A DNA stretch of 28,359 nucleotides, from the IMG/VR virus record IMGVR_UViG_3300030331_005519, positions 1-28,359 of that record. The stretch is one strand, 5' to 3'. Numbering within the stretch: position 1 is the first letter of the stretch; every line of letters starts with the position of its first letter. The notes beneath the pieces are model-generated. The model did not search any database. It saw nothing but the letters and a program-made list of their open reading frames with translations, and was not told where the DNA came from. Made by a program: the position numbers and the translations under genes. This document shows positions 1 to 5,765 of the stretch, one piece after another. Source of the DNA: a virus.

Positions 1-398
1 TGGATTTATTAGAAGGAAGAATTCCTATAGAACATTTTGATGCTCAGAAAGTTAAATCTAGAATTATTCAAGAATGTCTTTTAGAAGAGAAGTGCGCTAA
101 ATGTGACTTTATGGAAAGAAGAGTTCATGATACTAAAGTACCTTTGATTCTTACGCATAAAGATAAAAATAGAAAAAACTGGCATTTAGATAATTTAGAA
201 TTTTTATGCTACAATTGTGCATTTTTATACTATGCTGATCCTATAACTGAACAACAAGTACATGCTATGGAAGATTACGTAGATAAATCTAAAGAAGAAC
301 ATAATTGGCAATTAGATGAACATCATATTGAGCATTTAAAAGAACTTGGGTTATATGAAGATATGAAACCAGGTGACGAATACATAGAAAAATATTAA
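1..398 (+). CDS. HNH-like zinc-binding protein (5' truncated)
   Basis: The open frame enters from the left edge (first complete codon at 3) and ends with TAA at 396-398, so the true start is outside the window. An ATG at 111 is internal and not a convincing start. The visible part has a Cys-x2-Cys pair (KCAKCDF), then LILTHKDKN..NWHLDNLEFLCYNC, the layout of HNH endonuclease-type treble-clef domains: zinc pair, histidine, N..NL..LC.NC. The usual second histidine of the active site (DH or HH) is TH here, so nuclease activity is uncertain. The C-terminal ~60 residues are acidic and contain no recognised domain. It could be a homing-type HNH nuclease or a non-catalytic zinc protein. Confidence 0.6.
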   Translation, partial: DLLEGRIPIEHFDAQKVKSRIIQECLLEEKCAKCDFMERRVHDTKVPLILTHKDKNRKNWHLDNLEFLCYNCAFLYYADPITEQQVHAMEDYVDKSKEEHNWQLDEHHIEHLKELGLYEDMKPGDEYIEKY

Positions 399-408
399 CT
401 ATTTATTA
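399..408 (+). promoter_or_regulatory. CTATTTATTA motif, candidate late promoter element
   Basis: CTATTTATTA lies directly after the stop of the HNH-like gene and 2 bp before the ATG at 411. The same decamer, or a one-base variant, precedes the genes at 4238, 5766, 18379 and 20737. Its role is inferred; it might be a promoter element read with the gp55-like factor. Confidence 0.3.
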
Positions 409-410
409 TT

Positions 411-560
411 ATGAAAACTAAAAAATCTAATAAGTTTTCTACGTTTAAAAAACGTAAACCGCACGAAAGAAAAGTAGCTGACAGTTTAGTCAAGACTCAT
501 GAACGAAATGAAAAGTTACGAGAAAAAGAGATCAGTACTAATATTTTAGATCTCTTCTAG
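411..560 (+). CDS. Small basic hypothetical protein (49 aa)
   Basis: A 49-residue frame starts at ATG 411 and ends at TAG 558-560. It is rich in Lys/Arg and Glu, with a hydrophilic helical centre (HERKVADSLVKTHERNEKLR) and the C-terminus STNILDLF. There are no membrane segments and no recognised domain. It sits 12 bp after the preceding gene and 19 bp before the transglycosylase, in the same direction. Codon use resembles that of its neighbours, which supports it being real. Its function is unknown; a small nucleic-acid-binding or host-modifying role would fit the charge but is not shown. Confidence 0.6.
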   Translation: MKTKKSNKFSTFKKRKPHERKVADSLVKTHERNEKLREKEISTNILDLF

Positions 561-579
561 TTTAATTTAAAATTATTTT

Positions 580-1170
580 ATGAGAAAAATAACTTTAGTA
601 TTCACTTTAGTAGTAATTTTGTCTGTGCTTACAGCATTTGCAAATATTATAACAGTACCAATAGTTAACACTCCTCCAGTAAATCAATTAGTTTCTTATC
701 CTTTGGAGTTAAAAGAATTAGAGATAAAAGCTAACAAAGTAGAACTTATAGCAAGAGATCATAATGCATTTTTAAACGCTATAGGTTTTAGAGAATCGTC
801 AAATAATTATAAAGCAGTAAATAGATTAGGGTACTTAGGTAAGTATCAATTCGGTAAAAAGACTTTAAGAGCGATAGGTATTTCCGTATCAAAAGAAGAG
901 TTCCTTAGTAGTCCTATGATCCAAGAAGAAGCTATGCAATTGTTGTTAGACCATAATAGAAAGAACCTTAAAAGATTTATAAAAAAATATGAAGGTAAAA
1001 CTGTTCATGGCGTATTTGTAACTGAATCTGGAATACTAGCAGCAGCTCATCTTGGAGGTGCAGGTAATATAAGAAAGTGGTTTAGAAAAGGAGAAGACTT
1101 TAAAGATGGTTACGGTACTACTATTACTTCTTATATGATAAAGTTTCAAGGATATCAGTTGGAATTCTGA
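580..1170 (+). CDS. Secreted lytic transglycosylase-like endolysin
   Basis: The 196-residue protein starts with a Sec-type signal or anchor (MRKITLVFTLVVILSVLTAFA, residues 1-21). From about residue 60 it has a lysozyme-like/SLT transglycosylase core: FLNAIGFRESSNNYKAVN followed by GYLGKYQFG. Glu72 in FRESSNNY is the likely catalytic acid. The family cleaves the glycan strands of peptidoglycan. The N-terminal segment suggests export through the host Sec system rather than dependence on a holin, unless it stays membrane-anchored. The last codons (QLEF-stop) overlap the TTGG element of the promoter that serves the next gene. It is a candidate lysis protein, although a virion-associated cell-wall role is also possible. 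Confidence 0.75.
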   Translation: MRKITLVFTLVVILSVLTAFANIITVPIVNTPPVNQLVSYPLELKELEIKANKVELIARDHNAFLNAIGFRESSNNYKAVNRLGYLGKYQFGKKTLRAIGISVSKEEFLSSPMIQEEAMQLLLDHNRKNLKRFIKKYEGKTVHGVFVTESGILAAAHLGGAGNIRKWFRKGEDFKDGYGTTITSYMIKFQGYQLEF

Positions 1171-1189
1171 TATAATTTTCTTATATTTA
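1159..1189 (+). promoter_or_regulatory. Promoter TTG-N20-TATATTTA (copy 1)
   Basis: TTG at 1159-1161 and TATATTTA at 1182-1189 are separated by 20 bp, with the conserved flank CAGTTGGAATTCTGA. It lies 27 bp before ATG 1217 and overlaps the stop codon of the transglycosylase gene. The -7 box resembles the Bacteroidota TAnnTTTG box. Confidence 0.8.
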
Positions 1190-1216
1190 CGTATCAAATA
1201 TTAAAAAATAAAGGTT

Positions 1217-1408
1217 ATGTTTAAAGATATAGTATTTAGTAAATCTGATTTCGATGGAAAAGCTGAAGGAGGTATCTTCTTTAGGTCTTTTGAACTTAAT
1301 AAATTTTTAGAAAGAGTAGAAGCTAACGACGAAGAAGTAGTTGGGTTAAGGTTCGAAGGAAATAATGTTGAAATTTTGGTTAATAAAAATAAAAGAATGT
1401 CAGTATAA
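1217..1408 (+). CDS. Hypothetical protein (63 aa)
   Basis: A 63-residue acidic protein preceded by promoter copy 1 and the leader AATAAAGGTT directly before ATG. Its sequence (FKDIVFSKSDFDGKAEGGIFFRSFELNKFLERVE) suggests a small alpha/beta protein with no membrane segment. I recognise no family. It is the first gene of a run (1217-2568) in which every gene overlaps or abuts the next, so it is probably co-transcribed with the zinc-finger and SET-domain genes downstream. Its stop and the next start share one base (TAATG). Confidence 0.65.
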   Translation: MFKDIVFSKSDFDGKAEGGIFFRSFELNKFLERVEANDEEVVGLRFEGNNVEILVNKNKRMSV

Positions 1409-1731
1409 TGGCAGCAGAAAAAAGAGGTTTTACAGGTAAATTAGATTACGACTTTCCTACTCATGGAGTATGTGAAGTACAATTAGCTAATGATGAATGG
1501 TATAGAGTAACTGAAAGAGACTTTAGATCGTTTGATGGTCCTAGAAGATATAGCATACCTGATTATACTCTACATAAAGCCATGGATGTTCCTATGACTA
1601 CTACAAAGTATATAGGTCCAGTCTATCTATGGGGTACTAATACTTATGTTCCTTATCAAGGTACTAGAAAGATATTAGAGTCTGAAGAGAGAAAGAAAGA
1701 AAGAGAATTAATAAATAAACAAAGAGCATGA
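1408..1731 (+). CDS. Hypothetical protein (107 aa)
   Basis: A 107-residue soluble protein rich in aromatic residues, with the segments GKLDYDFPTHGVCEVQLANDEW and PDYTLHKAMD and a charged Lys/Glu-rich C-terminal helix (SEERKKERELINKQRA). I recognise no family. It starts on the base that ends the previous gene and overlaps the next by four bases (ATGA), which implies translational coupling. The first half looks beta-rich, the tail helical. Confidence 0.65.
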   Translation: MAAEKRGFTGKLDYDFPTHGVCEVQLANDEWYRVTERDFRSFDGPRRYSIPDYTLHKAMDVPMTTTKYIGPVYLWGTNTYVPYQGTRKILESEERKKERELINKQRA

Positions 1732-2024
1732 AAAAATTATATTTTGATACTCCAGCAGAATTTGAAAAGTTATTCTCTAAAAAAACTAGAGAGGTTACTG
1801 ATGGTATAGTAGTAGGTATAGAAACTGCTATTCAGGAACGAAAAAAATCTGCTCCATTATTTCATATAATTTTTACTTCTGAAGAAGTTTCTTTTGAAAT
1901 ATCTCTTCCTAAGTCGGAATGGGTAGGAGCATTGAAAGGGTGCTTAGATTATTATCATGAAGCTAAAGAAACTGATCTAGCTATAGACTGTTGGAAGTTA
2001 TTAGAATGTGCAAAGCTTCAATAA
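1728..2024 (+). CDS. Hypothetical protein (98 aa)
   Basis: A 98-residue soluble protein. A beta-rich middle (GIVVGIETAIQERK, FHIIFTSEEVSFEISLPKSEW) is followed by a helix (LKGCLDYYHEAKETDLAIDCWKLLE) that looks vaguely like one TPR-like hairpin, too little for an assignment. It is coupled to the upstream gene by an ATGA overlap. The gene after it begins at the very next base. Confidence 0.6.
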   Translation: MKKLYFDTPAEFEKLFSKKTREVTDGIVVGIETAIQERKKSAPLFHIIFTSEEVSFEISLPKSEWVGALKGCLDYYHEAKETDLAIDCWKLLECAKLQ

Positions 2025-2219
2025 TTGAAACCGTTCGAAGAATTATTTATTGAGCCTAGAACCTGGGAGTTCAAATCTTCCAGCTCAGATAAAATATATT
2101 TAGTTACAGAAGGTAAATGGTTATTTTGTAACTGTTGGGGATATATAGCTCATAAAAAATGTAAACATATTAAACAAGTAAATGAACTCATTAATTCAGA
2201 GTCGAAAAATAGAAGTTAA
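2025..2219 (+). CDS. SWIM-type zinc-finger miniprotein (TTG start)
   Basis: A 64-residue protein whose only plausible start is TTG 2025, directly after the preceding TAA. Residues 35-48 (FCNCWGYIAHKKCKH) give Cys-x-Cys-x8-Cys-x-His, the SWIM zinc-finger pattern. SWIM domains usually bind nucleic acid or protein partners within larger proteins; here the finger is nearly the whole product. Upstream are short beta strands (WEFKSSSSDKIYLVTEGKW). It overlaps the SET-domain gene by 38 bp. A second SWIM-like miniprotein lies at 3177-3347. Zinc binding is inferred from the pattern. Confidence 0.6.
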   Translation: MKPFEELFIEPRTWEFKSSSSDKIYLVTEGKWLFCNCWGYIAHKKCKHIKQVNELINSESKNRS

Positions 2220-2568
2220 AAAAAGTAAGATTCACGGTTATGGTGTTTTTGCTACTGACAATATTTTTAAAGGAGAAATATTAGAAGAATGTCATTTTAT
2301 GTCTATTCCTTATATTAAAGATATAGCTAAAGAATATAAAGGTATATTTAATTATCCATTTTTATTTCCGATTGAAAATCCTACTGAATTAGCATGGCCT
2401 TTTGGCAACGGATGTATTTATAATTCCAGTAAAAATTGTAATGCTGATTGGTGCATTGATTCTGAAAGAAGACTATTTATTTTTACAGCAATAAAAGATA
2501 TTAAAAAAGGTGAAGAAATATGCACTAATTATGAAGATAATGTTGATTGGGTTACTAAAAATATCTAG
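2182..2568 (+). CDS. SET-domain protein (putative protein lysine methyltransferase)
   Basis: This 128-residue protein is close to a minimal SET domain. Visible motifs are SKIHGYGVFATDNIFKGE (residues 15-32, SAM-binding start of SET), YNSSKNCNADW (80-90, equivalent of the NHSC.PN pseudoknot segment) and FTAIKDIKKGEEICTNYED (101-119, with the conserved Tyr117). The Cys-rich post-SET tail is absent, as in other short viral and bacterial SET proteins. Such enzymes transfer methyl groups from SAM to lysine side chains; the substrate here is unknown. ATG 2182 overlaps the SWIM gene, and there is no later in-frame ATG before the SET core, which supports this start. A host chromatin or ribosomal protein target is speculation. 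Confidence 0.75.
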   Translation: MNSLIQSRKIEVKKSKIHGYGVFATDNIFKGEILEECHFMSIPYIKDIAKEYKGIFNYPFLFPIENPTELAWPFGNGCIYNSSKNCNADWCIDSERRLFIFTAIKDIKKGEEICTNYEDNVDWVTKNI

Positions 2569-2576
2569 GGAAACAG

Positions 2577-2607
2577 TTGGAATTCTGAGATATTCTTCTT
2601 ATATTAA
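2577..2607 (+). promoter_or_regulatory. Promoter TTG-N20-TATATTAA (copy 2)
   Basis: TTG 2577-2579 and TATATTAA 2600-2607 are 20 bp apart, with the flank GGGAAACAGTTGGAATTCTGA. This copy is very close in sequence to the ones at 10483 and 15240. ATG 2625 follows after 17 bp. Confidence 0.8.
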
Positions 2608-2624
2608 GGTATAAAATTAAGGTT

Positions 2625-2903
2625 ATGTATAATATAAATTTCGAAGTTTGGCTTAAAGATGAAGTAAAAGATATCTTGAAAGCTAATTATGTAGATAAGT
2701 CTTTATCTACGGATGATTTTCTAAGATTAGTTTTAGAAGTAAAAGAGTATTTAAATGAGTGTGATTCTCCTGAAGAAGTTGATATAGATGAAGTAGTAAA
2801 CTTTATCTTTGAATCTTCTTCTTATAAAGATAAGATGTGGATAATTTATCCTGAAGAGCATAAGTATGCTGGTCAAGAAAGAAGTTTAACTCCTAATTGT
2901 TAA
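2625..2903 (+). CDS. Hypothetical acidic protein (92 aa)
   Basis: A 92-residue acidic, largely helical protein (EVWLKDEVKDILKANYVDKSLSTDD..RLVLEVKEYLNE), first gene behind promoter copy 2, with the leader AATTAAGGTT before ATG. It contains no membrane segment and no recognisable motif. The next gene starts two bases after its stop, so the two are likely one transcription unit. Confidence 0.65.
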   Translation: MYNINFEVWLKDEVKDILKANYVDKSLSTDDFLRLVLEVKEYLNECDSPEEVDIDEVVNFIFESSSYKDKMWIIYPEEHKYAGQERSLTPNC

Positions 2904-2905
2904 TT

Positions 2906-3193
2906 ATGACTAAAAGAGAAAAGCAAAGATCGTTGACTAAAGAATTTTTAACTTGGGTAAAAGATGTTTATCCGAAAGCTGAGTTTGATGACTCAGATGG
3001 ATATGGATATACTGATATATCTATAGATGGTGATTTTAATGGAGATAATGTAATATCTTTTAGAAGGCATCATAATCAAGTTGACGCGTATAACTGGGCT
3101 GAAGATCATATATTAGAAGCTGAGAAAGTTATGGATAAAAAATTAGATGAATTAAAAAATAAATATCAATTAGAATATGGTAGAAGTAATTAA
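2906..3193 (+). CDS. Hypothetical protein (95 aa)
   Basis: I take ATG 2906 as the start (MTKREKQRSLTKEF), two bases after the upstream stop; a TTG at 2897 in frame is less likely. The product is hydrophilic, with aspartate-rich beta strands (AEFDDSDGYGYTDISIDGDFNGDNVISF) and a C-terminal helix (AEKVMDKKLDELKNKYQLE). No family is recognised. Its last 17 bases overlap the SWIM-like miniprotein gene at 3177. Confidence 0.6.
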   Translation: MTKREKQRSLTKEFLTWVKDVYPKAEFDDSDGYGYTDISIDGDFNGDNVISFRRHHNQVDAYNWAEDHILEAEKVMDKKLDELKNKYQLEYGRSN

Positions 3194-3347
3194 GCATGCA
3201 TTAGGCTTTTGTGGAGAGCATTGGCATCCTAATATATGGACTGCTCTTGCTGGATCTCCTATTATAGCCTCGACCGTTTACTACGTTAAATGTAAATGTG
3301 GTAACTGGTTTAATCATAAAAAAGGTTGTGATCATGAAATGCATTAA
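3177..3347 (+). CDS. Second SWIM-like Cys/His miniprotein (56 aa)
   Basis: A 56-residue frame starts at ATG 3177 inside the end of the upstream gene and stops at TAA 3345-3347. Its C-terminal part (VKCKCGNWFNHKKGCDH) has Cys39-x-Cys41-x9-Cys51-x-His53, the same CxC...CxH layout as the protein at 2025. The N-terminal half (GFCGEHWHPNIWTALAGSPIIAST) has another Cys and two His and may provide extra ligands. Its last 14 bases overlap the DksA-like gene. The spacing and the shared motif with 2025-2219 suggest an old duplication or a common fold. The function is unknown. Confidence 0.5.
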   Translation: MVEVIKHALGFCGEHWHPNIWTALAGSPIIASTVYYVKCKCGNWFNHKKGCDHEMH

Positions 3348-3570
3348 ATGTTCTGAGGATATAAATCCTTTAAGGTTAAAAGCGTTACCTGAAACTAAAA
3401 CGTGTGTAAGCTGTAGTAGTACTGGAAGGTGGTATGTAAGGAATATTATTTCCGGAAAGACTACTTATGCTGAAACGGAAGTAATAAAAGATCCTAATGT
3501 AGCTAAAAGTATAGCTGCTATGGATCGAAGACAAGGATGGGGAAGTAATCTCCATAAAGTAAAAAGATAA
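3334..3570 (+). CDS. DksA/TraR-like C4 zinc-finger protein
   Basis: From ATG 3334 the product has 78 residues. A longer GTG start at 3298 is open but would run through the SWIM-like gene, so I reject it. MKCIKCSEDINPLRLKALPE..TCVSC matches the C4 zinc finger of DksA/TraR proteins: Cys3, Cys6, Cys24, Cys27, with the R-x-x-A-x-P stretch between. Full-length DksA also has a coiled coil that enters the RNA polymerase secondary channel. That is missing here, so it may be a short TraR-like factor or only share the finger. The remainder (RRQGWGSNLHKVKR) is basic. Direct action on transcription is inferred. Confidence 0.6.
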   Translation: MKCIKCSEDINPLRLKALPETKTCVSCSSTGRWYVRNIISGKTTYAETEVIKDPNVAKSIAAMDRRQGWGSNLHKVKR

Positions 3571-3584
3571 ATTTAAATTAAGTT

Positions 3585-3821
3585 ATGAATAAATTAAAAT
3601 TATATATAAGTTTATATTATCCTGTTATATTATCGTTCTTATCTTTCTTATACTCAGTAGGGTTATGGTTTAGCGGTCATAAGTTAGAAGGAATATTTGT
3701 AGGTATATGGGTACCTTCTATTTTAGCATTTGCTATCTGTATTAGACAGAGAAGAAATGATTTTTATAGAAGTTTAGCTATACAGAGAAAGTATAAAAAT
3801 AAAAGAAGAAGAAGAAGATGA
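3585..3821 (+). CDS. Small membrane protein, two TM segments
   Basis: A 78-residue protein with two hydrophobic stretches (YISLYYPVILSFLSFLYSVGLWF, about residues 7-29, and LEGIFVGIWVPSILAFAICI, about 34-53) and a very basic C-terminal tail (RRKYKNKRRRRR region). By the positive-inside rule both ends should be cytoplasmic. It overlaps the next membrane protein gene by four bases (ATGA). The function is unknown; superinfection exclusion or lysis accessory roles are possible. Confidence 0.6.
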   Translation: MNKLKLYISLYYPVILSFLSFLYSVGLWFSGHKLEGIFVGIWVPSILAFAICIRQRRNDFYRSLAIQRKYKNKRRRRR

Positions 3822-4129
3822 TTACGGATAATATGTTAATAATGTTTATAATAGGATTTATTATATTCTGTTTTTATATAGGAGGTTTACTATATGCTAT
3901 ATATTGGGGACATAGTACTCAAAGAGAAGAAATGAAAAATGATCCTGAATTAAGAAATTATTATAATAGGCATCATAATTTCGATCCAGTAGATTACGAT
4001 GGAGGAGGTAATTGGGGTAGATTTAATCCTCATGCTGAAGAAAAGTCTGATAGTTACGTAAAAAATCTCTTCAAACCTAAAAAAAAGAAAAAGAAAGAAA
4101 ACGTAGGTAAGAGTACGTTTTGGGATTAG
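3818..4129 (+). CDS. Single-TM protein with Lys-rich cytoplasmic tail
   Basis: This 103-residue protein has one N-terminal membrane helix (MLIMFIIGFIIFCFYIGGLLYAIYW, residues 6-30). A hydrophilic tail follows with NYYNRHHNFDPVDYDGGGNWGRFNP and a run of eleven basic-rich residues (KPKKKKKKEN). No family is recognised. It is coupled to the membrane genes on both sides: ATGA overlap upstream, and its TAG stop shares a base with the GTG start downstream. Confidence 0.6.
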   Translation: MITDNMLIMFIIGFIIFCFYIGGLLYAIYWGHSTQREEMKNDPELRNYYNRHHNFDPVDYDGGGNWGRFNPHAEEKSDSYVKNLFKPKKKKKKENVGKSTFWD

Positions 4130-4230
4130 TGAAAAAACGTTTTGGTAAATATCATGATTTTATAGTTTTATGGACTATGTTCTGGACTGCTATTAGCGTA
4201 GGATTAATTTTTGGCTATTTATTAAATTAA
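4129..4230 (+). CDS. 33-aa membrane microprotein (GTG start)
   Basis: The frame GTG 4129 to TAA 4228-4230 encodes MKKRFGKYHDFIVLWTMFWT followed by AISVGLIFGYLLN: a basic N-terminus and one membrane helix. The start codon overlaps the stop of the upstream gene (TAGTG), a common coupling arrangement. It is the third membrane gene in a row. The CTATTTATTA motif (4215-4224) lies inside its last codons. Confidence 0.45.
   Translation: MKKRFGKYHDFIVLWTMFWTAISVGLIFGYLLN
4215..4224 (+). promoter_or_regulatory. CTATTTATTA motif upstream of oxidoreductase gene
   Basis: CTATTTATTA sits 13 bp before TTG 4238, within the coding end of the 33-aa membrane protein. It is the same decamer as at 399, 5743 and 18359. 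A coding origin is possible, so confidence is low. Confidence 0.2.
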
Positions 4231-4237
4231 GTAAGGA

Positions 4238-4822
4238 TTGAAAAAGAAAAGACACTTAATTATTATTAGTCATCCAGATCAAAAATCATTTTGTTATAAC
4301 GGTATATATAAAACTATCGTTAGGCAAATGAGAAGACATAAAGAAAACTATAGAGTTATAGATTTATATAAACATAAATTTCATAATGACAGAGAAGATC
4401 TAGTTGAAAATTATAAGAAAGATATAAATTGGTCTTCTCACATATATTTTATTTCACCAGTATGGTGGTTTAGATTAACTCCAAAGCTTGAAACTTTCTT
4501 TGATACTGTATTTACTCCCGGATGGGCATATAAGTTTGTAAATATTACTAAACTGTATGCATACCCTAAACCATTTCTTAAAGATAAAAAAGTAAGAACT
4601 TATATCACACATGGAGCTCCTATGCTTCCAGTCATTACTTTATATTTAAACTCAGTTAAATTAAGATTAGTAATGGGAGTATATTCATTTGTATTTGGAT
4701 GGAAATTAAGTAGATGGTTTAAAACCAAACAATTTTGGTCAGTACCTTTCGTTAGCGATAGTAAACGAAGAAAATATTTGAGAGTAGTAAAAGAAGATAT
4801 TAGAAACGATTTAGGATTATGA
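4238..4822 (+). CDS. Flavodoxin-fold NAD(P)H oxidoreductase
   Basis: The 194-residue protein resembles the NAD(P)H dehydrogenase (quinone)/KefF-MdaB group of flavodoxin-2 enzymes. LIIISHPDQKSFC (7-19) is the first strand and FMN phosphate loop. SSHIYFISPVWWFRLTPKLETFFDTVFTPGWAYKF (66-100) is the typical P.WWF..P..L..FFD.VF.PG.AY region. YITHGAP (122-128) replaces the usual TTGG. The family uses FMN or FAD to reduce quinones or other acceptors with NAD(P)H. The start is TTG 4238 with AAGGA just before it. The next gene overlaps by four bases. The acceptor in the infected cell is unknown. Confidence 0.75.
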   Translation: MKKKRHLIIISHPDQKSFCYNGIYKTIVRQMRRHKENYRVIDLYKHKFHNDREDLVENYKKDINWSSHIYFISPVWWFRLTPKLETFFDTVFTPGWAYKFVNITKLYAYPKPFLKDKKVRTYITHGAPMLPVITLYLNSVKLRLVMGVYSFVFGWKLSRWFKTKQFWSVPFVSDSKRRKYLRVVKEDIRNDLGL

Positions 4823-5091
4823 GAAAAGGTAAAAAATCATTTAAAGTTCAGTTATTAAGATGGTGGGTTAAAGATAGAGAGCTCACTCCTATGGAAAGGC
4901 ATAGTAGTAAAGTAGGTTATATGGGAGCAGGTTTTCTGATGGCAGGTCATTGGACTGTAGAACCTTTGCTTTTTATGCTAGGTTTTTGCTGTATTTTATT
5001 TCAAGTTACAGTTAAGAAACAATGGAATTTAGTAGTACTTCAGCTTAATGGATTAGTAGCTTGGACTATACATTTTTTCAGCAATTTATAG
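4819..5091 (+). CDS. Membrane protein (90 aa)
   Basis: A 90-residue protein with a basic N-terminus (RKGKKSFKVQLLRWWVKDRE) and two to three hydrophobic segments: KVGYMGAGFLMAGHWTVEPL, LLFMLGFCCILFQVTV and LNGLVAWTIHFF. It overlaps the oxidoreductase gene by four bases, so it is probably co-translated with it and could serve as a membrane partner. That link rests only on position. No family is recognised. Confidence 0.6.
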   Translation: MRKGKKSFKVQLLRWWVKDRELTPMERHSSKVGYMGAGFLMAGHWTVEPLLFMLGFCCILFQVTVKKQWNLVVLQLNGLVAWTIHFFSNL

Positions 5092-5122
5092 TTGGATTTA
5101 TAGAAAAAAATAGTTATATTAT
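5092..5122 (+). promoter_or_regulatory. Promoter TTG-N20-TATATTAT (copy 3, near-leaderless)
   Basis: TTG 5092-5094 and TATATTAT 5115-5122 are spaced by 20 bp. The box ends only 3 bp before ATG 5126, so transcription would begin on or after that codon, giving a leaderless mRNA, unless ATG 5147 is the real start. Confidence 0.65.
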
Positions 5123-5125
5123 AAT

Positions 5126-5278
5126 ATGGAAACTTTTGAAGATTATATGAATAAAAAAAAGTACGAAGATCTTGTAAACGAAATACTTGATCTAAAAATG
5201 AAGCATCCTTTATCTGAAGAGGATAAACTTAAACTACAAAAACTTCAACAAAAATTAAATGGCGAAAAAAAAATATAA
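5126..5278 (+). CDS. Small helical charged protein (50 aa)
   Basis: METFEDYMNKKKYEDLVNEI continues into a Lys/Glu/Leu-rich helix (DKLKLQKLQQKLNGEKKI); it is probably a short coiled coil. ATG 5126 lies 3 bp from the promoter box. An in-frame ATG at 5147 would give a 43-residue product with a normal leader. The gene overlaps the nucleotidyltransferase start by 20 bp. No family is recognised. Confidence 0.55.
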   Translation: METFEDYMNKKKYEDLVNEILDLKMKHPLSEEDKLKLQKLQQKLNGEKKI

Positions 5279-5729
5279 AGTAATGTTACTAAGTGGAGGA
5301 TTCGATCCAGTCCACAAAGGTCATGTTCAAATGATAGAGCAAGCTAGAGAGTTAGCTGACGAAATATGGATTATATTAAATAATGATTCATGGTTAAGAG
5401 AGAAAAAAGGAAAGTCTTTTATGAAACAATCTGAAAGAGAATATATAATGTCTCAATTCAAAGGAGTAACTAGAACCTTTATTTGTAATCCTAGAATTCC
5501 TACTGATAAAACTGTTAGTGATGGAATTTACTCTGCTGTTATGGCTTATAGAAGAGACTTTACCGGTGAGATGAGAATGGCTTTCGGTAATGGAGGAGAT
5601 CGAAAAATAGGTAACATTCCGGAAGAAGATTATTGTAATTCAATGGATGTAGATATGGTTTGGAATTTAGGTAATAAAATTCAATCATCCTCTTGGTTAC
5701 TAGAAAAGTATGAAAATGCAGCAGTATAG
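5259..5729 (+). CDS. Cytidylyltransferase-like nucleotidyltransferase
   Basis: The 156-residue protein has the Rossmann-like nucleotidyltransferase core. VMLLSGGFDPVHKGHVQMIEQA contains the nucleotide-binding HxGH motif (His19-Lys-Gly-His22). ADEIWIILNNDSWLREKKGKSFM follows, and SEREYIMSQFKGV corresponds to the segment after the first half. In this superfamily (glycerol-3-phosphate cytidylyltransferase, heptose-phosphate adenylyltransferase, phosphopantetheine adenylyltransferase) the enzyme joins a nucleoside monophosphate from CTP or ATP to a phosphorylated small molecule. The C-terminal signature motif (usually ISST-like) appears as KIQSSSWLLEK. The substrate cannot be told from sequence; modification of a surface sugar or cofactor synthesis are possibilities. 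Confidence 0.8.
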   Translation: MAKKKYKVMLLSGGFDPVHKGHVQMIEQARELADEIWIILNNDSWLREKKGKSFMKQSEREYIMSQFKGVTRTFICNPRIPTDKTVSDGIYSAVMAYRRDFTGEMRMAFGNGGDRKIGNIPEEDYCNSMDVDMVWNLGNKIQSSSWLLEKYENAAV

Positions 5730-5742
5730 ACTAGTTTAGCTG

Positions 5743-5752
5743 CTATTTATTA
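5743..5752 (+). promoter_or_regulatory. CTATTTATTA motif upstream of the Hint protein
   Basis: CTATTTATTA lies 13 bp before ATG 5766 in a 36-bp intergenic gap with no TTG-N20-TATATT promoter. If the motif is a late element, the Hint protein would be expressed late. Confidence 0.35.
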
Positions 5753-5765
5753 TAAATTATTCATT

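Noticed and set aside
3298-3333. GTG start at 3298 for the DksA-like protein
   Set aside because: It would prepend residues coded inside the SWIM-like gene; ATG 3334 begins exactly at the zinc-finger family start (MKCIKC).
5718-5743. GCAGC/GCTGC inverted repeat after the nucleotidyltransferase gene
   Set aside because: Only 5 bp with a long loop and no T-run, too weak for a terminator call.
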